Shown: positions 26,819-35,042 of the stretch, piece after piece
How the letters are laid out: each line of letters opens with the position of its first letter
How positions within the stretch are numbered: position 1 is the stretch's first letter
Assembly: GCA_964547995.1 (NCBI GenBank)
Contig: CAZJRB010000016.1
Coordinates: 23,594 to 87,593, forward strand
Length of the DNA: 64,000 nt
DNA from: CAZJRB01 sp964547995
Lineage (GTDB): Bacteria; Planctomycetota; Planctomycetia; Pirellulales; Thermoguttaceae
Direction of reading: 5' to 3'
The notes under the pieces: generated by a model
Database searches by the model: none
Told to the model about the DNA's origin: nothing
The model's input: the letters and a program-made list of their open reading frames with translations, nothing else
Position numbers and translations under genes: made by a program

Positions 26819-28969
26819 CTACTCCCTGTAGAATCGGTTTGCCACGCAATGCTCCAATGCGAGGATGATGACCATCATCAGGATCAAGGGGCCGAACAAT
26901 TTCCGCCCGACGCGGCCGCTGCTGACCCCCACTTCAAGCGCTTCCTTCGTACGCGCAACGCAATCGTCGGGCAAACCGAAGGTGTCCTTGAGCCGGTCCG
27001 GCTCGATGCGCGTCAGGTCGGTCTGCCGCGGGGCCATGTTCACACTGAACCCCCGTTCGACTTTCGATTCGGTCCCACCGGCCTCGGCCCGGTAGTTGCC
27101 CACCTGGTCGGTCGAGGCGATTACCAGCTCGCGGCGATCCGTGTCGGCCGGCTGTGGGAATTTCAGGCCGTCCGGGGTGGTAATCAAGTATTCCTTGTGC
27201 GGATTCTTTCCGCCGATCGGCAACGTGGCCGTCTGACCGGCGAAGTAGTTCAACCGCTGCTCGCTGTTGCCGGCCAGGTAGAACATCATCTGGTGCATGA
27301 GCATTCCGAAGGGCCATGCCTCGCCGACGGGCAACAGGTTCCACGTTTCGCGCGGGGAATCGCCGGCGATCAGCGTCGGGGCATCGGAGACCGGCGTGGT
27401 CATGGTCAACACCCGCCCCGCCCCGACGGGCTTTTCGAGCAGCGCGGGAGCCCCGTTATTGTAGCGAAGGATCGTGCCCGTGGGGTTCTCCAGTTGCCAG
27501 TAGCGAAAGACGGGAAAGTCGCTCCACGGCACGGTGCCGGGCACCCGCCGAAACAGCGACAGCACCGCGTGCTGCGAATCTTCCAAGGTCAGGAACGTGT
27601 TGCCGTCGGGGCAGCGGATCTGACGGAGCAGCTTGCCGGGCAGCAACTCCTGGGCCTCGGGTGTGTTGAACGAGATCACCTTCGTGGCGTTGCGGCCGAG
27701 AAAGACGGCCACGCCGCCGCCGGTCGCTGCATAGTCGCCCAACCTCTGCCACACGACCGGTTCCAGCGGCGCCGGATCCAACACGCACACCGCTGCGAAG
27801 TCGCTGAGCGGCTCGTTGGGTAACTGGTTCAAGTCGACCACCTTGCAATCGAATCGGGCACGCCCACGCTTGCGAAACTCGGCCGGGGCCAACGCTTGGA
27901 CCAGGAACAACGCGTATCGTTGGGCAGGCTTCGGGGCGGCAATCAGGATCCGCCATGCCGGCTGGACCTCGACCGTGAAGTAACGCACGTCGTCGGCCTC
28001 CAAGGCGTCGCTGCCGGTGATCTGCACGATGCCCTGGTGCGTTCCCACTCCCAGCGACCCGATCAGGAAATCGATCGGCTTCGTTTCGTCGTCGGCCAGC
28101 TCGTAGCTTTCTTCGTAACGTTTCTGCTTGTTGCCGTCCTCGTCGATGAGAAAGAGTTCGACGACCCTGCTGTCCTTCGGGCCGATCCGCCGGAGTTCGG
28201 CTTGTATCTCCAAAGGAGAGCGGCTCGAAAGAACCTGCTCGGAAAGACGCAACTCGCCCAGCGCGAAGTCGGTGGGGTCCTCCACGCCGACATCGATCAC
28301 GTAGATGCCGACACCGGGGACCTCGCCGATGCGGGCCTGAAACGTCGCCGCGTCCTCGCCGGGCCAGGCCCTTTCGGTCAAATCCGTAAAAATGTAGACT
28401 TCCTTCCGGTCGATATCGTTGCTGTCGGCAAGCCGGCGGAGCGCCTTCTCGACCGCCCGAGTGACCGGCTGGGCGTCCGAAATCGGCCCGAGCCGGTTGA
28501 GTTGCTGTTTGGCGGCCAGCCGATCGGCCTGAAAATCGTTCGGGGAACGGGGACCCGTGTCGATCACCGCGATCTTGCTGTCCGGCGGAAGCTGGGCCAA
28601 GAGCCAATTGCCCATCTTCTTCGCTGCTTGAAGACGGGTCTCGTTTCCGTGGCGATATTCCATTCGCGGGGCCGTATCGACGATCACGGCCGCGGCCACG
28701 GGCGCCTGTTGGCTTCCCAGCATGCTGCCGAATTTCACGCTCGGCCTGGCCAGGGCAAACGCCAGAAGCGCAATCGCCGCCGCCCGGAGCAGCAGCAGAA
28801 TCAAATGCCGCAACCGCAGCTTTCGCACGTTCGTGTCGCGACGTTTCTGCACAAACAGAAGCGCAGGAAACTCCAATAGCTTCGGCTTCCTGCGCATGAT
28901 CAAGTGCAGCACAATCGGAAGCGCGACCAGGGCGGTTCCGGCCAGCAGTGAAGCGTTGACAAACGTCAT
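26819..28969 (-). CDS. BatA-like VWA-domain membrane protein
   Basis: 716 residues. The N-terminus (ALPIVLHLIMRRKPKLLEFP then RLRHLILLLLRAAAIALLAFALARP) is the BatA/aerotolerance N-terminal domain with two membrane helices. A VWA fold follows with VIVDTAPRMEYR (MIDAS altered) and IFTDLTERAW. A C-terminal helix ends the protein. It starts 49 bases after the DUF58 gene and precedes the other VWA gene by 34 bases, so one operon is likely. Confidence 0.85.
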   Translation of the reverse strand: MTFVNASLLAGTALVALPIVLHLIMRRKPKLLEFPALLFVQKRRDTNVRKLRLRHLILLLLRAAAIALLAFALARPSVKFGSMLGSQQAPVAAAVIVDTAPRMEYRHGNETRLQAAKKMGNWLLAQLPPDSKIAVIDTGPRSPNDFQADRLAAKQQLNRLGPISDAQPVTRAVEKALRRLADSNDIDRKEVYIFTDLTERAWPGEDAATFQARIGEVPGVGIYVIDVGVEDPTDFALGELRLSEQVLSSRSPLEIQAELRRIGPKDSRVVELFLIDEDGNKQKRYEESYELADDETKPIDFLIGSLGVGTHQGIVQITGSDALEADDVRYFTVEVQPAWRILIAAPKPAQRYALFLVQALAPAEFRKRGRARFDCKVVDLNQLPNEPLSDFAAVCVLDPAPLEPVVWQRLGDYAATGGGVAVFLGRNATKVISFNTPEAQELLPGKLLRQIRCPDGNTFLTLEDSQHAVLSLFRRVPGTVPWSDFPVFRYWQLENPTGTILRYNNGAPALLEKPVGAGRVLTMTTPVSDAPTLIAGDSPRETWNLLPVGEAWPFGMLMHQMMFYLAGNSEQRLNYFAGQTATLPIGGKNPHKEYLITTPDGLKFPQPADTDRRELVIASTDQVGNYRAEAGGTESKVERGFSVNMAPRQTDLTRIEPDRLKDTFGLPDDCVARTKEALEVGVSSGRVGRKLFGPLILMMVIILALEHCVANRFYRE

Positions 28970-29017
28970 GAGTTCAATGTCGAATATAATATCGAATGTC
29001 GATTTACGGACTTTTTG

Positions 29018-29914
29018 TTACTTCCGGGCGGAGCGGCTCACGAGGTACTCGGTCAGTGCCCGATCGAACTGCATGCTCGTGTCCAACGGCACGTAATCGA
29101 CGCCGGCTTGGAAGCATTCGCGGCGGTAGTCGTTACGGAAGTTGTTAATCTCGGCGAGGTAGTCGCGCCGAAAGGCGTCGGCGTCCAGCGCGATCCGCCG
29201 GTTGTCTTCCGGGTCCTCCAACTCGACCATGCCGCGGAAGGGAAACCGGGTCTCCGCTTCATCGAGGACGTGGAACATGATCACGTCATGCCCGGCGTGA
29301 CGAAGGCGGTAAAGGGCCTCGACGACCGGCTCGGACTCCGCCAGCAAATCGGAGAAAATCATCACCAGGCTGGCGTGTTTCAACATGGCGGCAACCTGGG
29401 TCAAGCTCTGGGCGATGTCGGTCTCGCCCTGCGGCTTGAGGTTCGCGAGCATCGACAGGATGGTGCCCAGGTGGTTCCGTTTCGTCCGCGGCGCGAGGCT
29501 GCTGCGGATCTTCTCGTCGAACGTCAACAGCCCGACCGGGTCTTGCTGGTGGATCATCAGGTAGCAGAGCGCGGCAGCCAGGCAAATTGAGTATTCAAAC
29601 TTTGTCAGCTCTTGCCGGTACGTGTAACCCATCGAACGGCTCAGGTCCATGACCAAGTAGCCGGTGATATTGGTTTCGGCCTCGAACTTCTTGACGTAGT
29701 ACTTGTCGGTCTTGGCGTAGACGAGCCAGTCGATGTCCTTCGGGTCGTCGCCGGGCGTGTACTTCCGGTGTTCGCTGAACTCGACCGAAAACCCGTGAAA
29801 CGGACTCGCGTGCAACCCCTGCAAAAACCCTTTCACAATGAACTGCGCGCGGAGATCCAGCCGCTTGATCTGGTTGATCACTTCCGGCTTCAGGTACTGT
29901 TCGGCAGGGGGCAT
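29018..29914 (-). CDS. DUF58-domain protein
   Basis: 298 residues, cytosolic, with the DUF58 hallmark EHRKYTPGDDPKDIDW (about 48-63) and a degenerate VWA-like fold (YLVMDLSRSMGY; MIDAS DLSRS). DUF58 proteins are regular partners of MoxR ATPases and BatA-type VWA proteins. The upstream gap to moxR holds two palindromic repeats. Confidence 0.9.
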   Translation of the reverse strand: MPPAEQYLKPEVINQIKRLDLRAQFIVKGFLQGLHASPFHGFSVEFSEHRKYTPGDDPKDIDWLVYAKTDKYYVKKFEAETNITGYLVMDLSRSMGYTYRQELTKFEYSICLAAALCYLMIHQQDPVGLLTFDEKIRSSLAPRTKRNHLGTILSMLANLKPQGETDIAQSLTQVAAMLKHASLVMIFSDLLAESEPVVEALYRLRHAGHDVIMFHVLDEAETRFPFRGMVELEDPEDNRRIALDADAFRRDYLAEINNFRNDYRRECFQAGVDYVPLDTSMQFDRALTEYLVSRSARK

Positions 29915-29956
29915 GGTTGGGGGTTAGCAGGTTAGAGGGTTAAGGGTCGGCCAAAA

Positions 29957-29979
29957 GCCCCGGCACTGCGTGCCGGGGT
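29957..29979. repeat. Palindromic repeat, CCCCGGCA variant
   Basis: CCCCGGCA (29958-29965), loop CTGCG, TGCCGGGG (29971-29978). An inverted-orientation variant of the CCCTGGCA family, paired with the copy at 30009-30050 in the moxR-DUF58 gap. Confidence 0.65.
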
Positions 29980-30008
29980 TCCTGAGCAGCACGAGTAACG
30001 ACTCAAAC

Positions 30009-30050
30009 TCCTGTTTCAACGGAACCCTGGCACGCAGTGCCAGGGCTTTT
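30009..30050. repeat. Palindromic repeat, CCCTGGCA family
   Basis: CCCTGGCA (30025-30032), loop CGCAG, TGCCAGGG (30038-30045), with the CAACGGA flank shared with 20501-20542. Confidence 0.75.
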
Positions 30051-30080
30051 GCTCTCAACTCTTAGCTCTCGACTCTCGAG

Positions 30081-31100
30081 CTACTTCTCATACTTCGGTA
30101 TCTCCGGCGGGGGAATCTCGCGCAGCAGCCGTTCGATCAGGTCGTCGTTCGACATTCCTTCGGCTTGGGCCTGGAAGTTGGTGGCGATGCGATGTCGCAG
30201 GACCGGGACGGCGATCTTCTGGAGGTCTTCGACGGCCACCGAGAAGCGGCCCTCCATGGCGGCCAGGGCCTTGCCGCCGTGGATCAGGAACTGCCCCGCC
30301 CGGGGACCCGCTCCCCAATCGACCAACTCCTTGACGAACTCCGGCGCCGAGGGGTCTTTCGGGCGGGTGGCACGGACCAGCCGGGAGGAATATTTGACGA
30401 TATACTCGCTGACCGCCACTTTGCCCACCAGGTTTTGCAGGTTGATAATTGCCTTGCCGGAGAGGACCTTGCGGACTTCGTGCGTCTCACCCCGGGTGGT
30501 GGTCGCCAGGATTTCTTCTTCCTCCTCGACGTTCGGGTAATCGACCTTCACGTTGAACATAAACCGGTCCAATTGGGCTTCCGGTAGCGGGTACGTCCCT
30601 TCCTGCTCGATCGGGTTCTGGGTGGCAATGGCAAAGAAGGGGTCGGGCAAGGGGTAGGTCTGTTGCCCGACGGTGACTTCGCGCTCCTGCATCGCCTGAA
30701 GCAGTGCGGCCTGGGTCTTAGGCGGCGTGCGGTTGATTTCATCGGCCAGGAGGATGTTGGTGAAGATCGGGCCCTCGACGAAGCGGAAATCACGCCGCCC
30801 GCCTTCGCTTTCCTCGAGCACGTTCGTGCCGGTGATGTCCGACGGCATCAGGTCGGGCGTGAACTGGATCCGCTTGAAACGGATGTCGAGGATCTGCGCC
30901 AACGTGCTGACGATCAGCGTCTTTGCCAGGCCGGGTACGCCGACCAGCAGGCAATGGCCGCGGGTGAAGATGGCAGCGAAAATCTGCTCGATCACGTCGG
31001 ACTGTCCGACGATCACCTTCTGCAATTCTTCCTGCATCAGTTTGCGGTGCTGGCTGAATTCCTGTAAAACGTCGCCGAGACTGCGGGGCTTGGTGGCCAA
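30081..31100 (-). CDS. MoxR-family AAA+ ATPase
   Basis: 339 residues, standard length. Walker A GVPGLAKT, Walker B ILLADEINRTPPKTQAALLQAMQE region (LLADEINR), sensor region IATQNPIEQEGTYPLPEAQLDRF (split here), all typical of MoxR. These ATPases act as chaperones or assembly factors for VWA-bearing partners, which are encoded downstream. First gene of the minus-strand operon; a divergent DUF4159 gene starts 319 bases away. Confidence 0.93.
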   Translation of the reverse strand: MATKPRSLGDVLQEFSQHRKLMQEELQKVIVGQSDVIEQIFAAIFTRGHCLLVGVPGLAKTLIVSTLAQILDIRFKRIQFTPDLMPSDITGTNVLEESEGGRRDFRFVEGPIFTNILLADEINRTPPKTQAALLQAMQEREVTVGQQTYPLPDPFFAIATQNPIEQEGTYPLPEAQLDRFMFNVKVDYPNVEEEEEILATTTRGETHEVRKVLSGKAIINLQNLVGKVAVSEYIVKYSSRLVRATRPKDPSAPEFVKELVDWGAGPRAGQFLIHGGKALAAMEGRFSVAVEDLQKIAVPVLRHRIATNFQAQAEGMSNDDLIERLLREIPPPEIPKYEK

Positions 31101-31208
31101 GATCTTGCTCTCTCTTGCTGAATGGTAAACTCAATAATAGCCGTTGCCGAGCGGCACCGGACGACATCCTATATTCGTAACACTTCAGCCGAATGGCGGA
31201 ACGCTTCG

Positions 31209-31275
31209 TACGATGGCCCTCCGAGGTCGTCAAGGGCTTGCGATGTCACAGCGACGGCCTCGGAGGGCCATCGTA
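31209..31275. repeat. Perfect 18-bp inverted repeat
   Basis: TACGATGGCCCTCCGAGG (31209-31226) and its exact complement (31258-31275) with a 31-base spacer, the same spacing as the hisC-hisB element. A partial related copy (GGCTCGGAGGCCCATCGTAC, 61790-61809) lies upstream of the last gene in the window. Confidence 0.7.
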
Positions 31276-31348
31276 CTGCAACTGGCTGAAGTCTTACATA
31301 TATTCTAACGTGGAACCGGGAATTTCCCCAGGGCAGGCAAGGATGTTC

Positions 31349-31377
31349 TCGACTTAACTTCTGAAATCGAATATACT
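31349..31377 (+). promoter_or_regulatory. Candidate sigma70-type promoter
   Basis: TCGACT (31349-31354), 17-base spacer, TATACT (31372-31377), 42 bases before the DUF4159 gene start. Confidence 0.4.
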
Positions 31378-31419
31378 TATGGTAATGTCGCGTTTCCTGT
31401 TTGCTCGGAGAGAAGGACC

Positions 31420-33780
31420 ATGAACCGCCGCTTCGTCGCCGCGTTGGCCCTGGGAGTTCTAATTGGGCCGTTTGGGTCGATTCTGCGGGCGGAGATCACG
31501 CCACAGAAGGTCCGCGAGTCGATCAGCCGGGCCGTCAGCTTCCTGAAAAAGCAGCAGAAAAACGACGGTTCCTGGATGGGGCGGCCGGGGCAACCGGGGG
31601 GGGTCACCGCCCTGTGTACCCTCGCGCTGCTCGAAGCCGGCGTCAAACCGAGCGACCCCCACATCCAGCAGGCGCTACGATATCTCGAAAAGCTCAAACC
31701 CGAGAGAACCTACGCAAGGGCCCTGCAAACCATGGTCTTCTGCAAGGCCGCTCCGAAGCAATACATGCTCAGGATCAAAGAGAACGTCCTATGGCTCGAA
31801 AGTAAACAGGTTTCCAGCGGGCCCAACAAGGGGGCATGGTCCTATCCCGCCGCCCGCGGCGCCAGCGCCGACAACTCGAACTCCCAGTTTGCCTTACTGG
31901 GGCTTTACGAGGCCGAACGGGCCGGCGCCCCGGTCCAACCGGAAACGTGGCGACGTGCCAACAACTACTGGAAAAATTGCCAAAGGGCCGACGGCTCCTG
32001 GGGTTACTTCAAAGGTCACTACGGCACCGGAAGCATGACCTGTGCCGGAATTGCCTCCTTGATCATTACTTCCGAAAAGGTGCGCCAGAGCAACGCCCAG
32101 GCCAACGGCGACCGGATTACCTGCTGCGGCCAGGGCGACGCCGATAACAAGGAGATCAAGGCCGGCATGGCATGGCTGGGAAACCATTTTTCGGTCGTAC
32201 GGAACCCGGGCGAACGCGGGTGGTTGCTCTATTACCTCTACGCGCTCGAACGCGTCGGGCGACTCACCTCGCAGCGGTTCTTCTACAACCAGCGGGCCGG
32301 TGAAAAGTACGACTGGTACCGCGAAGGCGCCGACTATCTCGTCAACCAGGGCCAAGACGCGCTCGACGGGTTCTTCAAGGGGATCGACAAGATCGAGTCG
32401 GACAGTCTGATCGCTACGAGCTTTGCGCTGCTGTTCCTGTCGAAGGGACGCCGCCCCACCTTGGTGGCCAAGCTGAAGTACGGCCCCGACGACGACTGGG
32501 ACAAGCACCGTAGCGACGTCAATAACCTCACCCGGTTCGTCGAACGGCGATGGGAAATGGACCTGACGTGGCAGGTCGTCGATCTGAAGGCGGCGTCGGT
32601 CGAGGACCTCTTGGCGTCGCCGGTTTTGTACCTCTGCGGCAGCCGGGATATCTTGGCCGACGACGAGAAGGAGCGCCGGGCGATTGCCGACAAGCTCCGC
32701 GACTACATCGACCGCGGCGGGTTCCTGTTGGCCGAGGGATACTGCGGCGGCGTCGGATTCGACCAGGGCTTCCGGCAGTTCGTCAACGAGCTGATGTTTC
32801 CCGAGCCGGAATATCAGCTCCGGCCGCTCGGCCCGGAACACCCGATCTGGTACGCGGAGTTGACGGTGCCGCCCGACGAGGCCCGGCCGCTCTGGGGGCT
32901 CGAGTTCGGATGCCGCACCAGCGTGGTTTATGCCCCGCGACACCACCCTTCGCTGTCCTGCCTTTGGGAGCTTTACCAGCCCGGTTCGTATAGGAGGCTC
33001 GGACGGGCGGTACAGACGAAAATCAAAGGCGCCTTGGCCATTGGCGTCAATGTCCTCGCTTATGCCACAAACCGGGAATTCCAGGATGAGCGGAAATTGG
33101 GTTCCATCGCGTCCGAACCGCGACCGACCGACCCTTTTCCCCGCGGCCGGTTGCGAATCGCCAAGATCCGCCATCCCGGCGGCTGCAACGCCGCGCCCCG
33201 GGCGCTGGTCCGGCTGCTCGAAGCGACCGGTCATCAACACAAGATCCGCGTCGATGTCAAGTCGCGTCTCATTCGCCTTACCGACGACGCCCTGTTCGAC
33301 CACCACCTCGTCTTCATGCACGGCCGCAACGGCTTCCGGCTGACGCCCGAGGAACAGCAGCAGCTCAAGGTCTATATCGAACGCGGCGGGATGCTCTTTG
33401 CCGATTCGATCTGCGCCAGCAGCGGGTTCACGAATTCGTTTCGCCGGGAGATGGCCGAGATCTTTCCGGAACACAATCTCGAGCCGGTTCCGGTCGACGC
33501 CCCGTTGCTCACGCCGGCCTACGGCGGCAGTGATTTGAAACTGGTCAAGCGTCGTGACCCTCAAGCCCGCACCGGCGGCGGCCCCTTGAAGGCAACCGTC
33601 CGCCGCGTGCCGCCGGAGCTGGAAGGCATCCGCATCGGCGACCGCTGGGCGGTTATCTTCTCCCGTTACGACATCAGTTGCGCCCTGGAAAAACACGACT
33701 CGCTGGAATGCCGCGGCTACGTCCAGGAGGACGCCGCAAGGATCGGGCTGAACGTCGTGTTGTATTCGATGCAGCAGTGA
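31420..33780 (+). CDS. Secreted prenyltransferase-fold / DUF4159 protein
   Basis: 786 residues. Signal peptide about 1-24. Residues 30-330 form squalene-cyclase/prenyltransferase-type alpha repeats (SFLKKQQKNDGSW, ADGSWGYF). Two DUF4159-like domains follow: about 345-560 (LYLCGSRDI, RDYIDRGGFLLAEGYCGG) and 585-785 (VFMHGRNGFRL, YIERGGMLFADSICAS). No cyclase DXDD motif is seen, so the alpha barrel is probably not a terpene enzyme. GAGAAGGA precedes the ATG. DUF4159 genes often sit with moxR operons in planctomycetes; here it is divergent from one. Confidence 0.82.
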   Translation: MNRRFVAALALGVLIGPFGSILRAEITPQKVRESISRAVSFLKKQQKNDGSWMGRPGQPGGVTALCTLALLEAGVKPSDPHIQQALRYLEKLKPERTYARALQTMVFCKAAPKQYMLRIKENVLWLESKQVSSGPNKGAWSYPAARGASADNSNSQFALLGLYEAERAGAPVQPETWRRANNYWKNCQRADGSWGYFKGHYGTGSMTCAGIASLIITSEKVRQSNAQANGDRITCCGQGDADNKEIKAGMAWLGNHFSVVRNPGERGWLLYYLYALERVGRLTSQRFFYNQRAGEKYDWYREGADYLVNQGQDALDGFFKGIDKIESDSLIATSFALLFLSKGRRPTLVAKLKYGPDDDWDKHRSDVNNLTRFVERRWEMDLTWQVVDLKAASVEDLLASPVLYLCGSRDILADDEKERRAIADKLRDYIDRGGFLLAEGYCGGVGFDQGFRQFVNELMFPEPEYQLRPLGPEHPIWYAELTVPPDEARPLWGLEFGCRTSVVYAPRHHPSLSCLWELYQPGSYRRLGRAVQTKIKGALAIGVNVLAYATNREFQDERKLGSIASEPRPTDPFPRGRLRIAKIRHPGGCNAAPRALVRLLEATGHQHKIRVDVKSRLIRLTDDALFDHHLVFMHGRNGFRLTPEEQQQLKVYIERGGMLFADSICASSGFTNSFRREMAEIFPEHNLEPVPVDAPLLTPAYGGSDLKLVKRRDPQARTGGGPLKATVRRVPPELEGIRIGDRWAVIFSRYDISCALEKHDSLECRGYVQEDAARIGLNVVLYSMQQ

Positions 33781-33851
33781 GGATTAGGGGCTGGGGGCTG
33801 GGGATTTGGGGGGGAGGTGCAACACCAACCGCGCTGTAGAAGAGCACAAAC

Positions 33852-33875
33852 GCCCCGGTACTGCGGTGCCGGGGG
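33852..33875. repeat. Palindromic repeat, CCCCGGTA variant
   Basis: CCCCGGTA, loop CTGCGG, TGCCGGGG. Fourth member of the family seen at 20501, 29957 and 30009; lies just after the DUF4159 gene. Confidence 0.6.
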
Positions 33876-34038
33876 GTAAGCAGCGAACTATCACATACCT
33901 CAACCCCCTTCCTTGCCCCCGCCCTGCCGTGATAGAATCCGGGTACGAGCGAAATGCGCCAATCGCAAGCACGTCCTTCCCGGGCTTGTGGTATCATGGC
34001 GGCAGGCCCGTATACCGCTTGAGCATCGTGCAAGCCCG

Positions 34039-34752
34039 ATGGAACAAGAAACACCCGTCAAACCGATGTCTTCACGTTGGCCCGCGTGGGTTGCGCTGGG
34101 GACGACGCTTCTGATCGGGTTGGCGATGTTGCTGCCGTGGACCCGAATCCGCGATCAATCGGTAACAGGTCTGGGCCTGATCCGGTTGGATAAGGATCTG
34201 ATCGAGCGTTTGGACGTCGCCAAGGAACGACGCGCCGGCCAGCAGGAACGCCGGGAGCAGATCGAATCGTTGCGACCTGACGGCCCACTGGCACGACGAT
34301 CGGCCCCAAAGCTCCGCGACCGACCGCTCCCGAAGAAGGTCGAACAGGCCCGCAACGACGTTGCGGGGTACGTCGAGCTGACGGAAGCGATTCTCGGGTA
34401 CATCCGAATCGGGGCGATGGTGCTTCTGGGTATCGCATTGCTGCCGGTTGTCTGGGTGGTTTTGCCTTTCAGGAAGGTGTCGGGGGGCTGCGCAATGGCG
34501 TGCGGGCTGATCGGGTTTACGTTGCTCGGAACGTTATTGCCGGCGACGTGGTATCTTTCGGGCCTGGAGTTGTTTGGCAAATCGCTGCCCTTGCTACCGG
34601 GTTGGTGGTTGCTCGTTGCCGCTGCCTTGGTGTTGGGCATCGCGGGCGGCGCGTGGGCAATTTGCACCCGTTGGAAACTCTGGCTCCCGCTTCAACTGCT
34701 GCCGGCCATTGCCTGGTGTGCCTGGTTCGGAAATGCGCTGGGGCTGTGGTAG
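34039..34752 (+). CDS. Hypothetical membrane protein
   Basis: 237 residues from ATG 34039 (MEQETPVKP); an upstream in-frame start at 33913 would add 42 non-membrane residues with no support. One N-terminal helix (about 16-36), a charged Arg/Glu-rich segment (50-110), then four hydrophobic segments to the C-terminus. No family recognised; the central region may be a short coiled coil. The ribosome site is weak. No clear operon partner. Confidence 0.55.
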   Translation: MEQETPVKPMSSRWPAWVALGTTLLIGLAMLLPWTRIRDQSVTGLGLIRLDKDLIERLDVAKERRAGQQERREQIESLRPDGPLARRSAPKLRDRPLPKKVEQARNDVAGYVELTEAILGYIRIGAMVLLGIALLPVVWVVLPFRKVSGGCAMACGLIGFTLLGTLLPATWYLSGLELFGKSLPLLPGWWLLVAAALVLGIAGGAWAICTRWKLWLPLQLLPAIAWCAWFGNALGLW

Positions 34753-34980
34753 CCACTCAACGGACTCCTCGATAAATGGGTGTCAGTCACGTTGTCGCCT
34801 TGCAGCGTGGTTTGCAATACACTTGTTGGTGAGAGTTTCCAATAATGCACTGTATGCATGCCGTGAACACCTTCATCCCGAACACAGAAACGCAGGGGGG
34901 TTCGGTCGAGTCCGACGATCCCGATGTGGCAGTCTGCAAGGAAGATCGACCAATCCAAATCGGAAAGTTATTTATCGGTC

Positions 34981-34996
34981 GCCCCTTTCAGGGGCC
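34981..34996. terminator. Short hairpin between convergent genes
   Basis: GCCCC, loop TTTCA, GGGGC, in the 290-base gap between convergent genes. No T-run on either side, so terminator function is a guess. The rest of 34753-35042 shows nothing recognisable. Confidence 0.25.
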
Positions 34997-35042
34997 AAGT
35001 ACCCTAGCCAACCGCCGCCCGTAGCAAAGCGCTCGTGCAGTC

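Larger units (their letters stand above)
31101..31419. other. 319-base divergent intergenic region, moxR / DUF4159 gene
   Basis: No ORF with coding features. It holds the perfect 18-bp inverted repeat at 31209-31275 and a promoter-like pair for the plus-strand gene (31349-31377). The moxR promoter should lie near 31100-31200; none stands out. Confidence 0.6.

Noticed and set aside
31420..33780. Terpene (squalene) cyclase activity
   Set aside because: Alpha-barrel repeats are present, but the DXDD acid motif is not seen and the protein is exported and fused to DUF4159.
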